From Bolinopsis microptera (lineage: Eukaryota; Ctenophora; Tentaculata; Lobata; Bolinopsidae), in contig NC_087080.1 in the NCBI RefSeq assembly GCF_026151205.1, positions 5,001,096-5,065,095 of the forward strand: 64,000 bases of DNA. The letters are read 5' to 3'. Made by a program: the position numbers and the translations under genes. The notes under the pieces were generated by a model. It was not told the origin of the DNA. It was given only the letters and a program-made list of their open reading frames with translations, and did not search any database. Positions 20,786-31,300 of the stretch are shown piece by piece. Within the stretch, counting starts at the first letter, position 1; each line of letters begins with the position of its first letter.

Positions 20786-22458
20786 GGGGATGTCATGTCC
20801 GCTTATGTCCGCTTGTCTCACTGAGTCCATACCTCATAAACGGATACTTACGGACGCGCGAGCGGCTATTGACAGAAATTGTTATTAGCGGACATAAGGG
20901 AACGTTAGCTGACATTTTTAGAGATATAATTATCACATTATATTGTATTTCCAAGAAGTAATTTTGGTAATTAAATGGCTGGTCCAGTTCAATTCCAAAC
21001 TAGATATTACACAGTGGGCTACCATGCTAGCATAGGCCTAAAATCGACTTTCTTAAATTTCTTTGAAAATAAGCTTTCCTTATTGTAAAACGCTAGCCCG
21101 ATTTCATGCAAGAAACCGTAATTAAAAACTTTGCAAGATGCCAAAATGGCGTCGCGTGAAAAAATAGCATTTTTCACTGTCAAGAAATTTTGCCTTTTTT
21201 AGCCAAAAATTGCCTAATATTTATTATTTTGGGCTAAAATGCCTGATCAAGGCAGTTTTTAATAATTGAAATATAGTATAGTACTTAAGAATACTCAGCC
21301 ATCTAAAAAAAACTGTGTGACTTTAACATTTTCACCTGATTTTTGACCGCGCCTTTTTTATGGCGTGTATTTTAGGCAATTTTTGGGGTATTTAACGACA
21401 GAAATCGTTGTTGGTTTGCAATAGTTCGGTATAATGCATGGTATCATCAGAAAGCTTAGACAATTCCCTATCAGATGCAATAAAAATCACTTTGGGCAAC
21501 TTTGGGCAACTCTGTTTACAAAATTAAGAAACTCAAAAATTGGGTAAAATTTGCTGCATTTTTAGATAATTTATGAGCTCAATTTTGCTATTAAATTGAC
21601 ATATTTTAGTTATTCTCCATGTTTGTGGCATTTTTTGCATCCTAAACCAGATGCATATGGATGAAAAATCAAAATATCACAATTATTATAGTTAAAATTG
21701 ATAAAAATCCAAAAAATCGTGATTTTAAACGAAATTTTTGAAAATAACAGGAACAATTTTGGTGTTTCAGAAAATTTTGGTCATATAAATGGGCACAACT
21801 TTTGTTCTGATCAATATTTTTTCATAATTCAAAAAGATTCGAGTTCCTAAGATAGCTGTCCTTCGTTTACAGTTCATAAAAGAGCTTTAAAATTGATTAA
21901 ACCTCTAAAAAAACAACTTTTCCTGGGATCAGCCTCCTATTTTTGGACTACAAGATTGCTCTAAATCGGCCCAAAAATTTTTTCTGAGACATTTTCGGCC
22001 CTGTAAATGATTGGAATCGTATTTTTGTGTCCAAATTACCTTAGAAACAAAGTTAGGGGCATGTGTGATGGTCTAAAATACCCTATGCTAGCATGACCCC
22101 CACTCACAGCCCACTGTGTATTATGTAAACGAACAATCTTGGATCTTTACTGATTGATGAAGCGAAAATATTGGCAACTTAGCTACACAAGGAAAAATCA
22201 TATCCATTTCACCATAGATTTATGACCTATTTGATTTTGATTGCCCGATTAGAGTATTGCGATTTCAAGTGTATTTTCATGATGTTAACTGTTCCTTAAA
22301 TACACTTTTACCGAAAGTCACAGAAAGTTACGTTACTCCGTTGACCGTCAGGTCTGCTAACTCCTAAATATGTCAGAACTTAATGTCCGAATATCCATGT
22401 TCGATAATATCCCGTTGACTCAAAAGGACATAAGCGGACATCTGTGGTCATGACACCC
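20786..22458. mobile_element. Possible outer TIR element carrying the Transib-like copy
   Basis: The 14-mer GTCCGCTTATGTCC at 797-810 of the 20-kb block (20797-20810) has its exact complement at 22426-22439. Adjoining words (GGGG..TGTCATG on the left; CATGACACCCC on the right, about 22448-22458) extend the inverted similarity imperfectly. Between them, outside the inserted 1.1 kb element, both flanks share a diverged inverted GAGTC...ACGGATA-like stretch. This suggests a ~560-bp MITE later hit by the Transib-like element. Exact borders and a target duplication could not be fixed. Confidence 0.45.
21010..22118. mobile_element. Transib-like non-autonomous DNA element, copy 2
   Basis: A 1109-bp element with ends CACAGTGGGCT and complement, flanked by TATTA on both sides (21005-21009, 22119-22123). 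The palindrome ATGCTAGCAT lies at 21024-21033 and 22085-22094, with the same 7-bp and 17-bp offsets from the terminal heptamers as in the copy at 6010-7117. The last ~570 bp are near-identical to that copy. It has no transposase. It lies between RPL7 and RPL12, in neither transcription unit as far as can be seen. Confidence 0.8.
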
Positions 22459-22868
22459 CTCCCCAAAACTGTGAATAAAACCCTCGAACTTAAAGCAAGG
22501 TCATGGGTGCAGCGGCAATCTGACAATCTTACATTCTTCATCGTGAATTCGTTTTTCATTCCTTATCCCTCAAATAAGATTTTTCTTGAAGAATGTAGCT
22601 TTGTTCGGTTGCCACGACTGGTCGGATTAAACCCCATCCACACCCATATCTTGAGTTAAGCTAAGGGTTAACTTTAACAACCGCTGATTAGTGCTTGTTC
22701 TGATCAACTAAAATCTCAATAAACATGTTTGCCGAAAAGAAATGTCGTCCTAATCCTCTATAACTTTAATTCGTTTGCATCAGCTCGGTAATGTTAAAGT
22801 TAGCCCTTAAAGAATCTGACGATCACCGTCTTATCATAACATACTAACCCATCCCTAGCTCTAGAGCC

Positions 22869-23531
22869 ATGCCTCCTAAATTCGATCCGCAAGCTGTGAA
22901 CTATGTTTACCTGAAAGTAGTAGGAGGAGAGGTTGGAGCCACCTCATCCCTCGCCCCCAAGATCGGTCCCCTGGGTCTCTCCCCTAAAAAAGTGGGAGAT
23001 GACATCGCCAAAGCCACCCAAGGCTGGAAGGGCCTGAGAATCACAGTTGAATTGAAGATCCAGAACAGACAAGCCTCAGTTTCAGTCGTTCCTTCAGCTT
23101 CTTCCCTCGTAATTAAAGCTTTGAAAGAGCCTACCAGAGACCGAAAGAAGGTTAGTTAGTTGTTGTAATATTGAGTATTTGATACATACGATAGCTTCTG
23201 TTACGAACTCTAGACTATTTTGTAGTGCAGTGTAGAGAAAGTGCGTTTGGAATAGAAATATATTCTTAATTCAGCTGAATTTGTGTATCCATTTAAACCT
23301 TTGAATTATTCCTAGGTGAAAAACATTGCACACAGCGGTAACATCACAATGGACGATGTGATCGAAATTGCCAGAACGATGAGGACTCGATCAGGAGCCA
23401 AACACCTGTCCGGTACTTGCAAAGAAATCTTAGGAACCGCTCAATCAGTTGGATGTACCGTGGACGGTCAGCCACCACATGACGTTATCGAATCAATTCA
23501 AAGTGGAGATATCGAGATTCCTGAAGAATAA
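22869..23531 (+). CDS. RPL12: 60S ribosomal protein L12 (uL11)
   Basis: Exon 1 is 22869-23150 and exon 2 is 23316-23531, with a phase-0 GT-AG intron. The product is 165 aa, the standard animal length. Landmarks are the P-P-K-F-D-P start, [34 protein letters not shown], and the exon 2 region H-S-G-N-I-T with the C-terminal [12 protein letters not shown]. uL11 forms the base of the ribosomal stalk and contacts the GTPase-associated centre of 28S rRNA. The intron falls right after R-D-R-K-K, before the H-S-G-N-I-T segment. The acceptor-like CATCCCTAG (to 22858) ten bases before the ATG suggests a 5'-UTR intron or trans-splice site. Confidence 0.97.
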
Positions 23532-23697
23532 TTTTTTAAGTCTAATAGCTTTTTTTATTTATTGGAAGTCGGTGGATTTTTATTCGTTTTCTCAATCCTG
23601 CCATGAAAAATATTTCCACCTAATGTCCAGTTCCTAATGCAGTCATTACTCATTATGATATATAGAGATGCGTGAACTGTCCCCACATCAACTTTCT

Positions 23698-23703
23698 AAT
23701 AAA
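23698..23703 (+). terminator. AATAAA polyadenylation signal, RPL12
   Basis: Canonical hexamer about 165 bases after the RPL12 stop codon and the first one in the 3' flank, so it is the likely cleavage signal. Confidence 0.55.
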
Positions 23704-24135
23704 CCCGCCCCACAATGTTCACATTTATGATTTATGTTTTAGTGTTTCACTCACCAGAGTTATGTTTCACATACTGCACTGGCTTCGTGTAGGTTACACG
23801 CCCAACAACGTAATATAAAACGTATCAGATAATGTACCACAATTCTGTCAACACCTATTAAATCAGTATCACTCCTACAAGCCCGGTCTGTCGTCGTGTT
23901 TTGCACATTTTGTTGTTTGCTGAAAGTTGTTTAACTGGTGGTCTGGTGGGCGGTTCTGGAAATTTGTATAAGCGATTAGGTTGTTTGTCTGGGAACTTGT
24001 GTTACTTGTGTTGGCTGTGTTAGCTGTGGTGTTTAGTTTCTTGTTTTCGTGTTCTGAGTCGAAAAGCAGCTAGTGGTGTATTTCAATATCTCTATATTTG
24101 TTTTAACTAATTCCTTTTAATTTGAAGCTTGAGCC

Positions 24136-26503
24136 ATGTCTTTCAACAAGTCCATAAAGAAGATCATTGATGACGCAGAACATAATCACAGCAGTGATGT
24201 TGACCTCTGTGACAGAGCGTAAGTAGATCATATCTTATCATGGACCGCAGTTTTTTTTTCAGTAAATTTTGATTCAATACAATTTTATGTTTATGAGGTA
24301 ACAATGAGGTTATTCCCAGATTAAGTCTCCATATCCATAACACAGTGTTTCTTGTAATAAATGGCTGCAAACTCGTTCGCTTTTCTTACAAACCTCTCCT
24401 CCCACCAGGATATCGGATATAACAGAGTACATCTCACCGCTATCACGTGTCTCCCACCTGACCCGGATTACCCTATCACACAACAAACTAACCAACCTGC
24501 CAACCACCATCTCTGAGATCAAGGGTTTGGAGGCTCTCAACTTGTTTAACAACCATCTCGAGTCGCTCCCCCTGTCTATCAACGATTTGCAGGTGAATGC
24601 TTTTTTCTTCGTTTTCCGTACCCCTACATTTATCATCGGCCATGAAATCAATCGAAATTGAAAGAACGTAAATGGTATATTGATAAGATTGAAGAAAGTA
24701 CGTTTCAACTGAAATATAACATAAACAGGGTTGCCGGGGGACCTTAAAAACCTTAAAAACGGCAATTTTGGGCAAAAAACCTTAAAAAAGACGTGAAAAA
24801 CGGGCAAATTTTCGGGTTTTTAAGGTTTTTTAAGGTTCCATACCTAAATTATAGCTTGATGTAGATCTAAATGGATTTTCCGGATTAGTAAAATTTTCTG
24901 AAATTATACCTAGCTTGATGTAGATCTGATAAGATTTTCTGAAATTATACCTAGCTCGGTGTAGATCTGATTGGATATTCTGAAATTATACCTAGCTCTG
25001 TGTAGATCTGATTGGATATTCTGAAATTATACCTAGCTTGATGTAGATCTGATAAGATTTTCTGAAATTATACCTACCTCGGTGTAGATCTAATTGGGTT
25101 TTTCTGAAATTATACCTAGCTCGGTGTAGATCTAATTGGGTTTTTCTGAAATTATAATTAGCTCGGTGAAGATCTAATTGGGTTTTTCTGAAATTATACC
25201 TAGCTTGTTGTAGATCTAATTGGGGTTTTCTGAAATTATACCTAGCTCGTTTTTCTGAAATTATACCTTCCCCCTTTAGATATGATTGCAATTTCTGTAG
25301 CGGATAACCTTAAAAAACCTTAAATTTAACTGTTTTGGACCTTAAAAATGGGTCAAAAGGGGCCTTAAAAGACGTTTAAAAAAATTAAAAATGACTCTCA
25401 AAAGTGCCGGCAACCCTGAACATAAACAACCCGCAGAAACTGAAGCATCTGAATGTGGCAGTGAACCGACTGTGGGAGTTGCCCCGGGGTTTCGGAGCGT
25501 GTCCCATGTTGCAGGTCCTGGATATCACCTACAATAACCTAACTGAACTTCCTAACAACTTCCACTACCTCAACACTCTACGGTTAGTGGTTACTGTTAC
25601 TTGTCTGTGTCATCACCTTGTATCTTACTGCTCCAGACTAGAACTTGTCAGGGTCTAAGATGGGGGACATTTTTGGTAAATTTCTTATCAGGATTTAGAT
25701 GGGATTAAAATTCATATTGTATTGCATGAAACACACGTCAAAAGGTTTAAATATGGTACAAGATATTTGTATCCTCTCCGATAATATCCTCTCCGATAAT
25801 ATCCTCTCCGATAATATCATTTCTTGATAATATGCTGTTTTAGAGCGCTGTATTTGGGAGATAACGATCTGAAAGTAGTACCACAAGAAGTGACCCGACT
25901 GAAGAACCTGCAGATACTCTCCTTGAGAGACAACCATCTTACTGATCTGCCACCCGCTATCGGTTAGTTTTAGTTAGTGAGAAACAATTGCTGTGGTATT
26001 ATCGGAATTTTTTTCATTTTAATATGTTATAATGCACAAAGAAAGCTGTGATATTTGATAACATTTTGTTATGACAGGCCAGATGTCGAAGTTGACTGAG
26101 CTGTTGATTCAGAACAACTTCCTGACTACACTTCCTATTGAGCTGACACAGACTGATCTGGCAAATCCCAAGAACGTGTTCAGGGCTGACGGTAAGAATA
26201 TTTGTAATATTTTTGATTTTTGACGTGGAAACGAATTTGAAGTGGAATTTTGAAGTTTAAATATTGTTTATTAGTTCAAAAGACGTTTTTTCGTGATCAA
26301 TGATTATTCTTACCTGTGTAATTTCAGGCAACCCTTTCCAAGAGGAACTCCAGCGACACATCGAGACTGGTGTCGCTCAAACATTCCAATTCCTGAAGAG
26401 TGCTGAATATGCTAAAATCATCGAGAACACCAACCCTGTGGACCAATCCAATGCTACCAAAGATAAAACGCTGAAGAAAAGTAGGAAGGGAGCAAAGAAA
26501 TAG
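24136..26503 (+). CDS. RSU1: Ras suppressor protein 1 (leucine-rich repeat protein)
   Basis: Six exons: 24136-24218, 24409-24592, 25437-25582, 25844-25962, 26078-26191, 26328-26503. All junctions are GT-AG with matching phases, and the product is 273 aa (vertebrate RSU1 is 277). The N-terminal helix K-S-I-K-K-I-I-D-D-A leads into about seven LRRs, e.g. L-S-H-N-K-L-T-N-L-P, L-F-N-N-H-L-E-S-L-P, V-N-R-L-W-E-L-P-R-G-F-G, Y-N-N-L-T-E-L-P, D-N-D-L-K-V-V-P and N-N-F-L-T-T-L-P. A C-terminal cap follows, with G-N-P-F-Q and a lysine-rich tail. RSU1 binds the LIM protein PINCH in the integrin-linked-kinase/PINCH/parvin complex at cell-matrix adhesions. Introns interrupt LRRs at positions consistent with an old gene. 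Intron 2 contains a MITE ending ten bases plus the target duplication from exon 3. Confidence 0.95.
24726..25418. mobile_element. hAT-like MITE in RSU1 intron 2
   Basis: A 693-bp element with perfect 12-bp terminal inverted repeats CAGGGTTGCCGG / CCGGCAACCCTG and an 8-bp target duplication AACATAAA (24718-24725, 25419-25426). CAGGG tips with an 8-bp duplication are typical of hAT. The subterminal regions are rich in CCTTAAAAA. The middle (about 24890-25270) is a tandem array of about nine ~41-42-bp units containing CTGAAATTATACCTAGCTC and GTAGATCT. It encodes no transposase. A minus-strand open frame across the array (24992-25291) is a by-product of the 42-bp units. Confidence 0.88.
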
Positions 26504-28344
26504 ATAAATAGGCATAAGTACTGACGACTAAAACTGAAGAATTATTCTAGCTGATTTCGGGGTCATTTTACCCTTCATATGAAATGCCCGCTGATGAAAA
26601 GGGTATGTTTCAAGTTGAAAACTTTGTTCACATCTTCCGTGGCGAGACGAATGGAATATGTTCCGTCTCTAAAAAAAACTTCATCCTTTGAAAAGATAAT
26701 CAACAATATACTCAGCTCTGTGATACATTCCAATACCAGCAACAATTTAGATGTACACTTAGTATTGGAATAGTTATATCATATACGATGCGGAATATGA
26801 AAACCGCGTTAGTTACGAATTTTGCTTGTGTACCGTGTGAATTTCGTGGGTTATTTTGAATTGAATTTTTGAGTAATTGTATTTATATGTTTACGACTTA
26901 TGACTTCACGATAAAATAATGTTTTCTGTTAACTAATTCGTTAAATTTTCATTTTTGTTTCTGTTACGAGTTTATTTTTATGCCGGTTCTAAGAGTGCTG
27001 CCTGGTTCGCCTGGATCTGTTCAACATCACTGCTTGATTTTCGGTTTAAAATTCTATATTTGGCTAAAAATTGGTCCATCAACAGAGTTCATTCAAAGAA
27101 ATTCATTTTCACGTGTTTTAAAATTAATTTGTTTTATCTGTATGTAGATCTTTAAAACGCCATTATTAGTTTAAAGTTGTAAATATTAAACAAATGACTG
27201 TAAATAATATATTATGTTCAAGTATGAATATCTTTTATACAATTTAACTTCTTATATTTTCCGATTAAATGGTGTATTTATTGAACACGTTCCTGCAACT
27301 GGCTTCATAGCAAAATTTAGCAAATAAGGAAACACCAATTTATACGCCGTAACAGCTGTTCTGCCACGTGATGTAAATACTTGAATTCAACTGGCTCTTT
27401 TACATGTACGAGTCTACAGCTATAGTCTACGGCAAAGCTGAGATTATTTTTAGCAGTTTTTCTTTGAACATCGTTAACATCGGAAAATTGTATTTTACCT
27501 TAACATGGAATAATGTAGTTCAGACGTGACCTCTGCATCAGGGCTATCTCAATACTGCGAGCTTCAGTGTTGGAAATAAGAAATAATGTCGGCCTCTCAT
27601 ATTTCTGCGCTGAGCTGCCCTAAGCCTCTTTTTGTACTAGCAGAAATTTACGGTCTTGTAAGAGAAGTGCATAGCGCGTCAGTATTTTTTAGAGATTTTT
27701 CGCGCGCACTCCACACGAGTTCGTACGTTCTATATCATACATGATGATATAATAGTGAAGTTTGGTGTACCACATGGCAGTACCGTACATGTGGAATTGT
27801 CTGTCCGCTACTTGTGACGGAAAAAAAGAATGCCCTATGACTATGTGAGTAAATTACAAGTTTAATCGTGTCCATTCTCCCTCCTTGAGAGTTCACTTAA
27901 CCTTCCCGTCTGGACTGCACTCTTTAATAACCCTAGATTGACGGTACACTGATCTGTTTGATGTAATCTACACTAAAACATAGCACTGGCACGCCCCGTT
28001 GGTAGATACATGATGGTCGTTCCTATAACGGTCATAAGTAGCCGCTATCACTATACATGTGTGTATCAGTCTAAAGAAAAGGTGGTGAATGTGGACACAT
28101 ACACGACACGTTGCCTATACTAAACTGTTTTCTGAACATCAGCCACACATTATTTTTTTTGTATGGTGTGGTTCTCGTGTGCGATCTACTTGATGGCAGC
28201 ATCGTGTGATGTATAGCACACACGCTGTCGCTATGACGACATTTTTGAGTAACTACGCGGTGCTTGCACGTGCACATTATTTTACCCTTTTAATTTTATC
28301 TACAGGGTACCAACTCGCAATTTCTCAACGCCTACAGGAGTGTA
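26504..28344. other. RSU1 3' region and upstream region of the acidic membrane-protein gene
   Basis: No further gene was recognised. Several short frames are not supported by motifs. A 3' splice acceptor TTTTATCTACAG ends at 28305 and a second, CCTACAG, at 28337; both lie shortly before the ATG at 28345. Confidence 0.4.
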
Positions 28345-31300
28345 ATGTTGAAAATTCTTCTGATTGTAGCTTGCACTACGACCTTAGGCTTACACGGCAC
28401 AGGTGAAACTTTTCCCTTGTATTGTTAATGTTACGTCCAGTCCCTTGTATTGTTAGTGTTACGGCCGGCCAGGCCACGCACACCATTTACATAATCGTTA
28501 TTTTGATCCACGGTTATTCACGATGCTTTGCTTCCTTAATAGAATATACCTCTTTTAGATCCAGTGTACGAAAAAGATGTAGATTCGCTGTTAAATGAAA
28601 CTCAAAATCCCATACTCCGGAAAGAGTGGGAGAGTGAGAAGAGAAACGGCAAGTGGATTAGGCTTCAATCCTTCAAACTGAATCCTCGTCGTGAACAAAT
28701 TCCAGTTGAAGACGATGAGTCTTATTATGATGGACACCAATATGATGGATACCAGCCTCGTAATCGTAGAAATAGCATTACCAAGCAGGCTAACCATGGT
28801 ATAGTAGAGATCGTAGATGAAGCATTATCAATTGAAAAACAGAATGCTAGGCAAAAAGGACAGGCTCAGAAAATGGATCCCAAGCATTTGCAAGTAAAGA
28901 ACTCTGGGGAATGGACCGAAGAAGATAATCATTGGGAATTCGATGAAACCGATCCAAGCTATAGGCAGATGGAGGAAGATAGTGATAATGATAGCCAGGA
29001 AGCTGCAGACTCAGGTCTAGAGGAAAACTTTGAAGAGATCGTAGATAAAGAGGTAGAGGAATACGATACAGAGCAAGGAAGACAAGCATTATCAATTGAA
29101 AAACAGAATGCTAGGCAAAAAGGACAGGCTCAGAAAATGGATCCCAAGCATTTGCAAGTAAAGAACCCTGGGGAATGGACCGAAGAAGATAGTCATTGGG
29201 AATTCGATGAAACCAATCCAAGCTATAGGCAGATGGAGGAAGATAGTGATAATGATAACCAGGAAACTGCAGACTCAGGCCTCGAGGAAAACTTTGAAGA
29301 GATCGTAGATAAAGAGGTAGAGGATTACGATACAGAGCAAAGAAGACATGATCAAGACCAGAAGAAGCAAGATAAAAAACACGGCTCTACATCCGAGGAT
29401 CATTCAAACCGTCCCAAAACTAAAGTCGAAGATATTGATCGAGGGAATGGTGGAAACATTAAAAGTGACAAATCGGAAAAAAGGAAGACCGAAAAGCCGA
29501 GTGATTCTCGTAGAAAGAATGATGAAATAAAACGAAAGAGTAGTAAAAATGAAATAGAAAAGCCAAAAAGGGTCGAATCTGGTCACATGCCCGAACACTT
29601 GGTGATCGAAGACGAAAGAGAATGGACAAAGGATGACATTCACTGGGAATATGACAATTACTTGCCTGATGATTATGAGCCAAATACGGATAATACAACA
29701 AGGTCCGAGTTGGAGATTAATGGTGATTTGGACATAGACACATTTGATATAGATGGTGCAATCGATCGATATAATGATATTGATCGCATCGATACCAATC
29801 CAAATAATTCTGTAGTAATCGATGAGGAAGATGAAAGTGCTGATAGCGAAGACACTGATGACAGTAGGGATGGCATAGATGATAGTGACAATGCCGATAG
29901 CAAAAAGGATGATGACAGCACGGATACCAAAGATGATGATGACGGTACCAATAGCAAGCCTGAGATTGAAAGGAAGAGCATGATAGAAGATGACGACGGT
30001 GCGGATATTAAAAAGGATGATAGTACGGGTAGCAAGGAAGATGACGAGAGCACGGAAAGCAAAGATAGTGATGACAACACGGATACCAAAGATGATGATG
30101 ACGGTACCGATAGCAAAGAGAATGATGAAAATAAGGATAGTGATGATGACGATGGAACAGATGATAAAGATGATGACAAAAGCACGAATAGTAAAGAGGA
30201 TGATAACAACACGGATGGCAGACAAGATGATGACAATAATACGGATATCAGGAAGGATGATGAGAGCACGGAAAGCAAAAATGATGTTGACAACAATGAT
30301 AGCAAAGATGATGACGACAGTACAGATAGCAAGGAGGATGATGACAGTGCAGATAGTAAAGAGAATGATGACAATACGGAAAACAAAGATGATGACGACA
30401 GGACAAATAGTAAAGAAAATGATGATAGTACAGATAGCAAAGAGGATGATGACAGTATGGATGGCAAAGATAATGACAGCGGTACAGATAGCAAGCCAGA
30501 GATTGAAAGGAAGAGCATGAGAGAAGATGACGACGGTGCGGGTAATAAAGAGGATGATAGTACGGAAAGCAAAGATGGTGATGACGACAACACAGATAAC
30601 AAAGAAGATGGTGACCGTACAGATAGCAAAGAGGGGGATGACAATAAGGATATCAACGATGATGGCGATGGAACGGATGATAAACAAGATTATGAAAGCA
30701 CGAATAGTAAAGAGGATGACAACAGTACGGATGGAAACGATGATGACAAAAAGGATAGAAAAGAAAATAGTGACCGAGCGGATAGCAAAGAGGATGATGA
30801 AAGTATGAATGATGATGAGGATAATGACCCCTATTATTATGAGAGAACTGAAATCCCATATCATAACGGTGACAGCAAAGAAAAGAAGCATAAGCCTGAG
30901 ATTGAAAGAAAAAACCATGAAAATGACAGCGAAGAAGAGAAGCCTGAGGAGTATCAACCTGAGATTGAAAGAAAGAACCATAAAAAAGAACCTAAACCTC
31001 ACGAAAAAATAGTAGTGGATGAAGGCGATCATACAGAAGTGGATGGAGTTATTACAATCTATGAAAAAGAGGTAAATTGTAAAGGGTTATAAAGGCATAA
31101 TACATACTTATAAGCTGTTTGGTTACCTAGCTACAGTATTTTAATCCCGACAACTCAGAAAATTGATGCAAAGATAACTCTATTCTGACTTCATTGTTTC
31201 AGTTTGACATAGTTTCTAAGGAGATTCCGGCTGACAAGGAGATAATACTGAAACCCGCTTCAGGAGAGGAGATCAGAGTGAAGATTCCTCTGTTCACATC

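Noticed and set aside
24310-24807. 165-aa minus-strand frame over RSU1 exon 2
   Set aside because: Antisense to a conserved LRR exon; no domain and no homologous pattern.
25404-25658. Stand-alone 84-aa LRR frame
   Set aside because: It is RSU1 exon 3 read into both flanking introns, not a separate gene.
29404-31032. 542-aa minus-strand open frame
   Set aside because: Antisense shadow of the acidic repeat exon: Asp/Ser/Lys codons read backwards as Ile/Val/Phe. The plus strand has a signal peptide, nine matching introns and a TM helix.
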